Part shown: in pieces, positions 1 to 6,344 of the stretch | How the letters are laid out: the number at the start of each line of letters is the position of its first letter | Position numbering within the stretch: position 1 is the first letter of the stretch | Source: Oscillospiraceae bacterium | GTDB taxonomy: Bacteria > Bacillota > Clostridia > Oscillospirales > Ruminococcaceae | DNA length: 12,157 nt | Direction: 5' to 3' | Assembly: GCA_014858325.1 (NCBI GenBank) | Contig: RKCM01000064.1 | Location: 1 to 12,157 of the forward strand | Notes under the pieces: model-generated | Databases searched by the model: none | What the model saw: only the letters and a program-made list of their open reading frames with translations | Told to the model about the DNA's origin: nothing | Made by a program: the position numbers and the translations under genes

Positions 1-2473
1 CGATGGTTCCCCGCTGCACACTGCTCCCCGCTTGCTCGCTCTGGCTCTGGACGGTGCCGGAGCCTTCCACGATGCAGTTGAGCCCCGCCGCCGCCAACAT
101 CTGGCGGGCAAAATCGGCGCTCTTGCCGCCCACGTCGGGCACCTCGGTGTGGCTGCCCTCATAGGTGTCGGTGTAGAGGTAGACGGTGGTGCCGTAGGGC
201 ACCTCGACCCCGGCGTGAGGGTACTGATAGGTGACCACCGCCGCCGTCTGGTCGGAGGTGCTCTCCATCAATTTATGTTTGAGGCCCTTGATGTTCAGCG
301 AGACCTGCGCGTTGCTCCACTCCTGCCCTACCAGATTGGGCACCTTGTAGCTGTTGGCGCTGCGGTCCACGCCGTCGGTGGCAATGCCCAGATAGGGAGC
401 CACCTCGCTGATGATGTTGCCCACCACGGGGGCCGCCAGGATGGACGAGTAGTCGGTGCGGGCGTTGTTGGGGTCATCCAGCATGACGTAGACCAAAATC
501 TCCGGGTCGTCCGCCGGGAGGACTGCCGCAAAGGACGCCACCTTTTTGTAGTCGCCGTCGGCGCGGCGGTCCATGTTCAGCTGCTCGGAGGTGCCGGATT
601 TGCCGCCGATGCGGTAACCCGCCACATAGGCGCGGCCGCCGCCGCCCTGGGTGCCGTCGGCCACCTCGTACTCCATGATGTCCCGGATGGTCTTGCTGGC
701 GCTCTCGCTGATGACCTGACGGCGGATGCCCGCGCCGATCTCCTGCACCACATTGCCGTTCTGGTCGGTGATCTTATCCACCACGTGGGGCGTTACCAGA
801 TATCCGCCGTTGACGGCGGCGGATATGGCGGTGCACACCTGCAGCGGGGTGACCGCCATGGCCTGGCCGAAGGCCGAGGAGGCCAGCTGCACCTCGCCCA
901 GCTGGCTGGCGTTGTAGTACTGCATGAAGTTGGTCTCGTTGGGCAGATCGACGCCGGTGCGCCCGGTGAAGCCGAAGGCGTCAAAGTAATCGTAGAAGAG
1001 GCTCGCCCCCACCCGCTGGCCCAGCTGGATGAAGTAGATGTTGCAGCTGTTGCGCAGGGCCTGTGCCAGATTCTGCACCCCGTGGGCCTTTTTGCCGGCG
1101 CAGTGGTAGGTCTGCTTGGCCACGGTGTAGGCACCCGAGCAGTTGAGGGTGGTGTTGTAACTGGCCGCGCCGCTGTCCACCCCCATGGCCGCCGTGATGA
1201 CTTTGAAGACGCTTCCGGGGTAGTACAGCTCGGTGATGGTCTTGTTTTTCCACTGGATGTCGCGGAAATAGCCGGAGTAATCGCCCGCCGGGTCCAGGAT
1301 CTTATTGCCGTTTTCGTCGGTGACGTAGCTGCCGTCCTCGTTTTTGAGGTAGATGCCGTAGAGCTCCGGCTCGGCATGGACCAGCTCGGTCAGGTAGGCC
1401 AGATTGTCTTCGTAGCTCAGCGGGTCGTTGGGGTCAAAATCGGGCTTGGAAGCCATGGCCAGGATGGCCCCGGTCTTCACGTTCATGACGATGGCCGCGC
1501 CGCGGTTCTCCACGGTGTTGGCCCGGATGGCCTCGTTGAGGTACCGCTCCACCACCTCCTGGATGTTCACATCCAGCGAGAGCACCAGATTGGAGCCGTC
1601 CTTGGCCGCGTAGGTGGTGGCGTTGGCGTCCGCAATGGCGTTGCCGTAGGCGTTGCGGAGGGTGATGGTGCGGCCATTGACCCCCGCAAGGGTGGACTCG
1701 TAGGATTTTTCCAGCCCGTAGGTACCGTAGCCGTCCGCATCGCAGAAGCCCAGCACCGCCGCCGCAAAGGCCCCGTAGGGGTAATCGCGCTGGAAGCTCT
1801 TGGTGGAGGAGACGGAGATGCGCCCCTTGCGGATGCCTTTTTCCGCATTGGATTTTTTGTGGCTGTCGTTGTAGCCGGACACGTACTCCGCAATGGAAAG
1901 CTTGACGGCGTTGTTCACCTTGGTCGCCAGCACCTGATAGGACGAATCGTTTTGGGAGAGCGCGTCCACCACAGTCTGATACTGAGCCTGATACGCAGCC
2001 GACGAGGAATCCACGCTGTCCAGCGACTTGCCGTCGCCGGAGAGGAGCCGCAGGGTGATCTGCGTTGCCACCTCGTTCAGGGCGCTCTGGTCCACGGTCT
2101 TGGTGGTCACATTGGTCTTTTCGTCGGTCTGGGTGGTAAACAGGGCCGTGCTGTAGCTGGGGTCGGCCCAGATGGTCCAGACCACGCTGGTGGAGGCCAG
2201 CGTGATGCCGGAGGTATCGTAGATCTCGCCGCGGGTGGCCTGGATGGTGCTGTCCAGCAGCTGCTGCTGGGCCGCGTACTGGCGGTAGGTGGCGCCGTCC
2301 TTGATCTGGATATTGTACAGGCTGTGGACGACGATGGCCGCCGCCATCAGCACAAAAAAGACCGCCGCGCCGAAGCTGAAATGCCGCAGCCGGGGGCCAA
2401 GGCGCTCGTGCGGGCCGCTACGGCGGAGGCGGTAGTAGATCTTTTTTGAGTTTTTGGGGGATGGTGCTTGCAT
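1..2473 (-). CDS. Class B penicillin-binding protein (FtsI/SpoVD-like) with PASTA repeats, 3' end cut by window
   Basis: Peptidoglycan D,D-transpeptidase that cross-links septal or spore-cortex wall, anchored in the membrane with its enzyme domain outside. 824 codons are visible with no stop before the left edge. The ATG at 2473 follows AGGAG by 6 bases. Residues 1-32 are basic and cytoplasmic, 33-50 are a membrane anchor, and RGEIYDTSGITLA at 81-93 is the usual class B dimerisation motif. The transpeptidase triad is S421-V-F-K424, S476-C-N478 and K625-S-G-T. One PASTA domain covers about 709-773, and a second starts near 774 and is truncated. Two stretches look long for the family: the polar segment at about 105-200 and a segment before the SxxK motif. 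It is the last visible gene of rsmH-ftsL-PBP, 60 bases after ftsL. FtsI-like (vegetative) versus SpoVD-like (sporulation) cannot be settled here; SpoVD usually has one PASTA and PBP2x-type proteins two. Confidence 0.95.
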   Translation of the reverse strand, partial: MQAPSPKNSKKIYYRLRRSGPHERLGPRLRHFSFGAAVFFVLMAAAIVVHSLYNIQIKDGATYRQYAAQQQLLDSTIQATRGEIYDTSGITLASTSVVWTIWADPSYSTALFTTQTDEKTNVTTKTVDQSALNEVATQITLRLLSGDGKSLDSVDSSSAAYQAQYQTVVDALSQNDSSYQVLATKVNNAVKLSIAEYVSGYNDSHKKSNAEKGIRKGRISVSSTKSFQRDYPYGAFAAAVLGFCDADGYGTYGLEKSYESTLAGVNGRTITLRNAYGNAIADANATTYAAKDGSNLVLSLDVNIQEVVERYLNEAIRANTVENRGAAIVMNVKTGAILAMASKPDFDPNDPLSYEDNLAYLTELVHAEPELYGIYLKNEDGSYVTDENGNKILDPAGDYSGYFRDIQWKNKTITELYYPGSVFKVITAAMGVDSGAASYNTTLNCSGAYTVAKQTYHCAGKKAHGVQNLAQALRNSCNIYFIQLGQRVGASLFYDYFDAFGFTGRTGVDLPNETNFMQYYNASQLGEVQLASSAFGQAMAVTPLQVCTAISAAVNGGYLVTPHVVDKITDQNGNVVQEIGAGIRRQVISESASKTIRDIMEYEVADGTQGGGGRAYVAGYRIGGKSGTSEQLNMDRRADGDYKKVASFAAVLPADDPEILVYVMLDDPNNARTDYSSILAAPVVGNIISEVAPYLGIATDGVDRSANSYKVPNLVGQEWSNAQVSLNIKGLKHKLMESTSDQTAAVVTYQYPHAGVEVPYGTTVYLYTDTYEGSHTEVPDVGGKSADFARQMLAAAGLNCIVEGSGTVQSQSEQAGSSVQRGTI

Positions 2474-2495
2474 GGTGTACTCCTACAGAAACCGA

Positions 2496-2521
2496 AAAAG
2501 CGTGCATTGCCGCACGCTTTT
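2496..2521 (-). terminator. Terminator-like hairpin between ftsL and the PBP gene
   Basis: A perfect 10-bp inverted repeat, AAAAGCGTGC / GCACGCTTTT with a 6-base loop, fills much of the 60-base gap between ftsL and the PBP gene. Read on the minus strand, the right arm runs into a T5 tract and then CGG. The tract is short and the stem only half GC, so it is more likely a partial terminator (attenuator) or an mRNA processing/stability element than a full stop. The PBP ribosome site lies just downstream and outside the stem. Confidence 0.55.
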
Positions 2522-2533
2522 CGTTTTCACGTT

Positions 2534-3019
2534 TTATTTTGCCCGATTTGCCGCGCCGAGGATGGTCATGGCGCCGTCGTGGAGAAGATCCGTCCACTGG
2601 CGCACGGCAGATTCCTTCCGCACCAGCACGCTGCCCGCATCCAGCCGGATGTAGGTGATCTGGCTCTGGTCCATCTTCATCAGGCCCAGCCGGGTGGCCG
2701 CTTCCTCCACGCTGGTGATGTTGGTCTTGCTGTTGAGCACGCTGGTATAGTAGGTATACTGGCTCTGCTCGCTGACTAAGTCTGCCTTGGTCTTCTGGAT
2801 CTTCGCATTCAGCTCCACCAGCTGGGCTTCGCTCCACAGCAGGCTGACGGCAAACCCCACCAGCAGCGCTACCGACGCCAGCTGCAGCAGATGCTGCATC
2901 ATGGCCTGCACGGGGTCCAAGCGGCGCTTGCCGCCTTTTTCCACCCGCAGGGGGGGCTTTTGCGTCTGGGGCGCTCTTCTGCGGCGCACCGCGTTTCTAT
3001 CATAAGCTGCCTGGCCCAT
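2534..3019 (-). CDS. ftsL: FtsL-like septum formation protein (bitopic, coiled coil)
   Basis: Small divisome scaffold protein that, in the known system, pairs with DivIC/FtsB and supports FtsW and its partner PBP. Of the 161 residues, 1-42 are very basic and cytoplasmic, about 43-62 form one membrane helix, and about 64-108 form an extracellular coiled coil. A segment at 104-124 (VEEAATRLGLMKMDQSQITYI, minus its last residue in the core motif) resembles the conserved end of FtsL/DivIC proteins. I chose the ATG at 3019 over an upstream in-frame ATG at 3037 because GGAGGA sits 8 bases before 3019 and overlaps the upstream start region. It lies 39 bases after rsmH and 60 bases before the PBP gene, the usual place for ftsL. 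FtsL sequences diverge strongly, so the name rests mainly on position and topology; the C-terminal 35 residues are not recognisable. Confidence 0.8.
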   Translation of the reverse strand: MGQAAYDRNAVRRRRAPQTQKPPLRVEKGGKRRLDPVQAMMQHLLQLASVALLVGFAVSLLWSEAQLVELNAKIQKTKADLVSEQSQYTYYTSVLNSKTNITSVEEAATRLGLMKMDQSQITYIRLDAGSVLVRKESAVRQWTDLLHDGAMTILGAANRAK

Positions 3020-3027
3020 GGTCGGTC

Positions 3028-3033
3028 TCCTCC
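3028..3033 (-). promoter_or_regulatory. Ribosome binding site fixing the ftsL start
   Basis: GGAGGA on the minus strand, 8 bases upstream of the ATG at 3019. It makes 3019 the preferred start over 3037, which would place this site inside the gene. Confidence 0.75.
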
Positions 3034-3058
3034 TCACTGTATGCTCTGTATGTTCCGC

Positions 3059-4036
3059 TCAGAGCTTTTCCAAAACTCGCAGGCGGGCGGAGCGGCTGCG
3101 CCGGTTCTCCTCCAGCTCCCGGGTGTTTGCTTCAATGGGTTTCCGTGTAACGAGCTTTGCTTTGGCTTTGCCGCCGCAGACGCACACCGGAAACTCCGGC
3201 GGGCAGGTGCAGGCGGTGGCCCAGCGGCGGAACTTGTTCTTCACCAGACGGTCTTCCAGCGAGTGGAAGGTGATGATACAGAACCGTCCGCCGGGGGCAA
3301 GATGGTCGAAAATGGTGTCCAGCCCCTCTTCCAGCGCGTCCAGCTCGTGGTTGACCGCGATGCGCAGGGCCTGAAAGGTGCGGCGGGAGGGGTTTTTGTT
3401 TTTCCGCCGCTCAGCCGGCGGCATGGCGCTGGCCACGATATCGGCCAGCTGTAAGGTCGTCTCGACGGGGGCGTTCTCCCTTGCCTCCACGATCTTGCCC
3501 GCGATCTGCCAGGCGAAAGGCTCCTCACCGTAATCACGGAGGATGCGGGCCAGCTCTTCCCGGCTCTCGGTGTTCACCAGGTCGGCAGCGGTCTCGCCCT
3601 CCTGGCTCATCCGCATATCCAGCGGCGCGTCCGCCCGGTACGAGAAGCCCCGGGCCGCATCGTCCAGCTGGTGGCTGGAAACGCCCAGGTCCAGCAGCGC
3701 GCCGTTGATCTGCGCAATACCCAGCTGCTCCAGGGCTTGTCCCGCATAGCGGAAGTTGGTCTGCACCACGGTGGCAGGCAGGCCCTCCAGCCGGGCCCGG
3801 GCCGTCTGCACGGCGTCGGGGTCCTGGTCCAGTGAGATGAGCCGCCCGCCCTTTGCTCCGTCCAGCCGGAGCGCGATCTGTCTGGAGTGGCCCGCGCCGC
3901 CCGCCGTGCCGTCAAGGTAAATTCCCGCCGGGTCAATGGCAAGCCCTTCCAGGCACTCGTTCAGCAGCACAGGGATATGCTCAAACGAGGCCGGGTCAAA
4001 GGCTTCGTGCGCCGTTTCGGTCCCCATTTCGTTCAT
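3059..4036 (-). CDS. rsmH: 16S rRNA (cytosine1402-N4)-methyltransferase RsmH (MraW)
   Basis: Cytoplasmic SAM-dependent enzyme that methylates N4 of C1402 in the decoding site of 16S rRNA. The 325-residue product has the usual family length and motifs: HIPVLLNE at 20-27, the SAM loop DGTAGGAGHS at 42-51, LLDLGVSSHQLD at 114-125, NPSRRTFQALRIAVN from 215, FHSLEDR at 257-263, and a late cysteine cluster (C276, C278, C285, C287) around CTCPPEFPVCVCG. The reading frame continues upstream to 4156, but the ATG at 4036 has a perfect AAAGGAGG 9 bases before it and gives the family's normal N-terminus. It heads the rsmH-ftsL-PBP unit and has its own promoter about 100 bases upstream. mraZ, which normally precedes rsmH in this cluster, is not here. 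Confidence 0.97.
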   Translation of the reverse strand: MNEMGTETAHEAFDPASFEHIPVLLNECLEGLAIDPAGIYLDGTAGGAGHSRQIALRLDGAKGGRLISLDQDPDAVQTARARLEGLPATVVQTNFRYAGQALEQLGIAQINGALLDLGVSSHQLDDAARGFSYRADAPLDMRMSQEGETAADLVNTESREELARILRDYGEEPFAWQIAGKIVEARENAPVETTLQLADIVASAMPPAERRKNKNPSRRTFQALRIAVNHELDALEEGLDTIFDHLAPGGRFCIITFHSLEDRLVKNKFRRWATACTCPPEFPVCVCGGKAKAKLVTRKPIEANTRELEENRRSRSARLRVLEKL

Positions 4037-4045
4037 GGGCCCCAG

Positions 4046-4053
4046 CCTCCTTT
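4046..4053 (-). promoter_or_regulatory. Ribosome binding site fixing the rsmH start
   Basis: AAAGGAGG on the minus strand, 9 bases before the ATG at 4036. It rules out the longer 4156 start, which would also lie within or upstream of the mapped promoter's transcript. Confidence 0.85.
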
Positions 4054-4141
4054 CCAAAATTTCCAGTTTTTTGTATCTTGACTGCGGCCTTGTCCCGCCC
4101 ATTTTTGGCATGGGGAAACACAGGCCTTGGGATACAGCTTT

Positions 4142-4170
4142 ATTGTAGCAAATCAAGCCCCCGATTGCAA
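4142..4170 (-). promoter_or_regulatory. SigA-type promoter for rsmH-ftsL-PBP
   Basis: On the minus strand TTGCAA (-35, 4170-4165) is followed by a 17-base spacer and TACAAT (-10, 4147-4142). It sits just past the terminator of the upstream gene pair and predicts a leader of about 100 bases before rsmH. The leader includes a weak CCCAT/ATGGG stem at 4098-4114. No regulator site is recognisable. Confidence 0.8.
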
Positions 4171-4195
4171 GGATTTTCCGCTTGCCAAATGTGAC

Positions 4196-4236
4196 AAAAA
4201 ATGCCCCTGCGAGCCGTCATTTTTACTCGCAGGGGC
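4196..4236 (-). terminator. Intrinsic terminator after the rsmD-coiled-coil gene pair
   Basis: An 11-bp perfect stem, GCCCCTGCGAG (4203-4213) with CTCGCAGGGGC (4226-4236) and a 12-base loop, is followed on the minus strand by ATTTTTT (tract at 4196-4201). It ends the transcript of the gene at 4271-4732 and separates it from the rsmH unit. Confidence 0.9.
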
Positions 4237-4270
4237 GCTGGCTGTGGTATTTATGAAATTTGTGGGCCCA

Positions 4271-4732
4271 TTACATGCCCTTGCGGGGGCTTTGGCGGAG
4301 GTTTGCGCGGACGCTTTTCACCTGCGCGGCGTTCTCCGCCATGGTCTCCTCGGTGGTCTTGAGCATATTGTCGCAGTAGTCGGTCACGGTCTGGCGGACG
4401 GTGCGGGCCTCCGTCTGGGCGGCGGAGACGATCTCCGATGCCCGCTGCTGGGCCGCCTTGACGATCTCTGCCTCGCTGACGAGGATGCGTGCACGCTCCT
4501 CCGCCTTTTTTACGATGGCCTGCGCCTGTGCGTTGGCCGAATCGATGAGCTGGGCGCGGTCGCTGACGATGGACTGGGCCTGCCGCAGCTCCACGGGCAG
4601 GTTGGCCCGGATCTCATCAAGGTAATCCCGGATCTGCTCCACATCCACGATCCGCTTGCCGCCGGAAAGCGGCATCCCGGCGCTCTCTTCCAGCGCGTCC
4701 TCAATGGTGTCCAAAAGCTCGTTCACATTCAT
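4271..4732 (-). CDS. Coiled-coil protein of the DivIVA / ATP-synthase-b-like type, function unknown
   Basis: 153-residue, soluble, highly charged protein. Residues 1-40 are an acidic start (MNVNELLDTIEDALEES), and about 45-145 form one long Ala/Glu/Arg-rich helix with heptad spacing and AEERA/AQTEAR-type runs, as in DivIVA, SepF-neighbour and ATP-synthase b subunit stalks. No signal peptide or membrane segment is present. Proteins like this sit beside rsmD in many Clostridia and are often labelled only ATPase or hypothetical; I see no nucleotide-binding motif, so that label is not supported. Its ATG overlaps the rsmD stop (ATGA, 4729-4732), which implies translational coupling. A scaffold role at the membrane or septum is possible but is inference from shape only. 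Confidence 0.8.
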   Translation of the reverse strand: MNVNELLDTIEDALEESAGMPLSGGKRIVDVEQIRDYLDEIRANLPVELRQAQSIVSDRAQLIDSANAQAQAIVKKAEERARILVSEAEIVKAAQQRASEIVSAAQTEARTVRQTVTDYCDNMLKTTEETMAENAAQVKSVRANLRQSPRKGM

Positions 4733-5310
4733 GCTTCCGTCTCCCCCGTTTCGGTGTCATCGGCAGGCTGCATGGGCTTTGTGTATTTCCACAGCAGCAC
4801 CTTGCCGTGTTTGTACTGTTTTTTCAGGGTCATGCCGCCCACCTGGGCAGGCAGCACCAGACCCGTTTCGCTCTCGCACAGGACGATGCCGCCCGGGGCG
4901 AGGCACTTCTCCACGCCGGGCAGGATCTTTTCCAGCGTACCACCCCGGAAGGGCGGGTCCAGCAGAACCAGGTCGAACTGCTCGCGGCAGGCAGAAAGGA
5001 ACCGCGCCGCCTCGCCGATGTTCACCCGGCTGCGGTCGAACACGCCGCAGCTTTTGCAGTTCTTCATCACGATGTTGACGGCTTCGCGGTTCTCGTCCAG
5101 AAAGACGCAGCGGGCCGCGCCCCGGGAAAGGGCCTCGATGCCCAGCTGGCCGCTGCCTGCGTACAGGTCCAGCACCCGGGCACCGGGCAGGTCGAACTGG
5201 ACGATGCTGAACATCGCTTCCTTCACCTGGTCGAGGGTGGGGCGGGTGATATCGGTGCCGGGCAGAGCTTCCAGCCGTCTGCCGCGGGCTTCTCCTGCAA
5301 TAACGCGCAT
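4729..5310 (-). CDS. rsmD: 16S rRNA (guanine966-N2)-methyltransferase RsmD
   Basis: Cytoplasmic SAM-dependent enzyme that methylates N2 of G966 in 16S rRNA during 30S assembly. The 193-residue product has the normal length and motifs: MRVIAGEARGRRL at the start, TRPTLDQVKEAMFSI at 22-36, the SAM-binding loop DLYAGSGQLGIEALSRGA at 48-65, an acidic D72/E73 after it, and the catalytic N6/N2-type DPPF at 118-121. The start at 5310 has AAAGGAGG 7 bases upstream. The last 14 residues are an acidic tail. It is the first gene of a two-gene unit with the coiled-coil gene, driven by a promoter at 5368-5398. coaD, which often follows rsmD in Firmicutes, is missing here. Confidence 0.95.
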   Translation of the reverse strand: MRVIAGEARGRRLEALPGTDITRPTLDQVKEAMFSIVQFDLPGARVLDLYAGSGQLGIEALSRGAARCVFLDENREAVNIVMKNCKSCGVFDRSRVNIGEAARFLSACREQFDLVLLDPPFRGGTLEKILPGVEKCLAPGGIVLCESETGLVLPAQVGGMTLKKQYKHGKVLLWKYTKPMQPADDTETGETEA

Positions 5311-5367
5311 GGGGCAGCCTCCTTTTTGCTGTGTTTGGTCTTTGTGCTCGGTTTGTTCCGTAACTTT

Positions 5368-5398
5368 ATATTAAAAACATTCCACCGTGGTTTGTCAA
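5368..5398 (-). promoter_or_regulatory. Promoter for rsmD
   Basis: On the minus strand a consensus TTGACA (-35, 5398-5393) is followed by an AT-rich -10 region. TTTAAT (5375-5370) gives a 17-base spacer; TAATAT (5373-5368) gives 19. The exact -10 is uncertain but the -35 is perfect. The leader to rsmD is about 50-60 bases. Confidence 0.75.
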
Positions 5399-5408
5399 GG
5401 GGCGCGTG

Positions 5409-5437
5409 TTGCACCGGCGGGCATTTTGTGCTAAAAT
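5409..5437 (+). promoter_or_regulatory. Promoter for the flavodoxin-family gene
   Basis: TTGCAC (-35, 5409-5414), a 17-base spacer and TAAAAT (-10, 5432-5437). Its -35 lies only 10 bases from the -35 of the divergent rsmD promoter. The predicted start near 5444 puts a 7-bp stem at the very 5' end of the mRNA. Confidence 0.75.
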
Positions 5438-5448
5438 CAGGCTAAACT

Positions 5449-5470
5449 TGCCGGGAAACTGCGCCCGGCA
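5449..5470 (+). other. 5' leader stem-loop of the flavodoxin-family mRNA
   Basis: TGCCGGG (5449-5455) pairs with CCCGGCA (5464-5470) across an 8-base loop, between the predicted transcription start and the AAGGAG ribosome site at about 5477-5482. It has no T tract, so it is not a terminator. A 5' stabilising stem or a protein-binding site is possible. Confidence 0.5.
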
Positions 5471-5491
5471 GAGCAAAGGAGAGTATTTGCC

Positions 5492-6112
5492 ATGAAAGTT
5501 CTTCTCATCAACGGCAGCCCCCATGAAAAAGGCTGCACCTACACCGCCCTTTCCCTCGTTGCCGAGGAGCTGAACGCCCGCGGCGTTGAGACGGAGATCC
5601 TCAGCGTGGGCACAAAGCCCGTGGGCGGCTGCATCGGCTGCGGCGGCTGTGCCAAGGGCAGCGGCTGCGTGTTTGGCGGCGTGGTCAACGAGGCCATCGA
5701 GAAGGCCAAGACTGCCGACGGCTTCGTCTTCGGCACCCCGGTGCACTACGCCTCCGCCTCCGGCAACATGACCAGCTTTATGGACCGCCTCTCGTATGCG
5801 GGCGGCAAGTACCTGGCCTACAAGCCTGCTGCCCTCTGCTGCTCGGCCCGCCGGGCCGGCACCACGGCCACGCTGGACCAGCTGGCCAAGTACCCGGAGT
5901 TCTTCCACATGCCCCTCGTCAGCGGCTCCTACTGGCCCATGGTCCACGGCTCTGCCCCGGAGCAGGTGCTTCAGGACCAGGAGGGCTGCGCCGTGATGCG
6001 GGAGCTGGGCCGCAACATGGCCTGGCTGCTGCAGTGCATCGAGGCAGGCAAGGCCGCCGGCATCCCTCACCCCGAGAACCCCGCTCGGCCCCGGACGAAT
6101 TTTATCCGCTGA
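5492..6112 (+). CDS. Flavodoxin-fold NAD(P)H-dependent FMN reductase, iron-sulfur flavoprotein-like
   Basis: 206-residue cytoplasmic flavoprotein of the NADPH-dependent FMN reductase group. Residues 1-20 hold the fold's first strand and FMN-phosphate loop (INGSPHEKGCTYTAL). C47-x2-C50-x2-C53-x5-C59 matches the compact CX2CX2CX4-7C motif that binds [4Fe-4S] in iron-sulfur flavoproteins such as Methanosarcina Isf. TPVHYASASGNMTSFMDR at 82-99 is the flavin ring-binding segment. The probable role is electron transfer or reduction of quinone-, nitro- or oxygen-type acceptors in an anaerobe; the substrate is unknown. The ATG at 5492 has AAAGGAG upstream. It has its own promoter, divergent from rsmD, and the gene ends 5 bases before a stem-rich repeat that may serve as its terminator. 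Whether the cluster is really assembled cannot be seen from sequence. Confidence 0.9.
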   Translation: MKVLLINGSPHEKGCTYTALSLVAEELNARGVETEILSVGTKPVGGCIGCGGCAKGSGCVFGGVVNEAIEKAKTADGFVFGTPVHYASASGNMTSFMDRLSYAGGKYLAYKPAALCCSARRAGTTATLDQLAKYPEFFHMPLVSGSYWPMVHGSAPEQVLQDQEGCAVMRELGRNMAWLLQCIEAGKAAGIPHPENPARPRTNFIR

Positions 6113-6117
6113 AAACG

Positions 6118-6249
6118 AACCCTCTCCGTCATTGCTTCGCAATGCCACCTCTCCCAAAGGGCGAGGTCATGCTGCCTCTCTCCAAGGCGATGCGTGAGCT
6201 CCCCCTTTGGGGGAGCTGGCAAAGCCGTCAGGCTTTGACTGAGAGGGTT
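6118..6249 (+). repeat. Stem-rich intergenic repeat (REP/MITE-like), full copy
   Basis: About 132 bp bounded by near-perfect inverted ends: AACCCTCTC at 6118-6126 and GAGAGGGTT at 6241-6249, with partial pairing continuing inward (CGTCATTGC against CAAAG..TGACT). Inside are a CATTGC/GCAATG stem (6130-6144), a perfect AGCTCCCCC/GGGGGAGCT stem with a TTT loop (6197-6217) and a CAAAGCC/GGCTTTG stem with a 4-base loop (6220-6237). There is no open frame of note. The left half matches the element at 10155-10206 on the other strand. It starts right after a stop codon and may act as a terminator or 3' mRNA stabiliser. I believe this type is dispersed in Faecalibacterium-like genomes, from memory of the pattern only. 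Confidence 0.8.
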
Positions 6250-6329
6250 TTCTTCTGAGGTTTTTTACTTTTTTTATTCATAACTTTGTGGTAGCATAAA
6301 GAAGAACAGTTTTGAAGAACGCTTCTTTC

Positions 6330-6336
6330 AGGGAGA
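6330..6336 (+). promoter_or_regulatory. Ribosome binding site fixing the GH2 start
   Basis: AGGGAGA lies 8 bases before the ATG at 6345. It favours that start over an in-frame TTG at 6312, which has no such site. Confidence 0.6.
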
Positions 6337-6344
6337 CAACGGCG

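Noticed and set aside
32..2449. 805-codon open frame on the plus strand opposite the PBP gene
   Set aside because: It is the antisense shadow of a GC-rich gene. The translation is Gly/Val/Ala/His/Leu-rich with no domain, and the minus strand encodes a full transpeptidase with all motifs.
4037..4141. Riboswitch in the ~100-base rsmH leader
   Set aside because: Only a weak 5-bp stem is visible and no known riboswitch core could be recognised; no terminator or sequestering stem faces the ribosome site.
4127..5374. 415-codon plus-strand frame over the rsmD pair
   Set aside because: It crosses the strong terminator and two supported minus-strand genes, with no domain in its translation.
5366..6157. 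263-codon minus-strand frame opposite the flavodoxin-family gene
   Set aside because: Low-complexity Ala/Gly/His translation; the plus-strand gene has a promoter, ribosome site and family motifs.
6118..6249. CRISPR repeat or tRNA-like structure
   Set aside because: The stems are not regularly spaced repeats with spacers, and there is no cloverleaf or CCA end; the inverted ends fit a REP/MITE-like element better.
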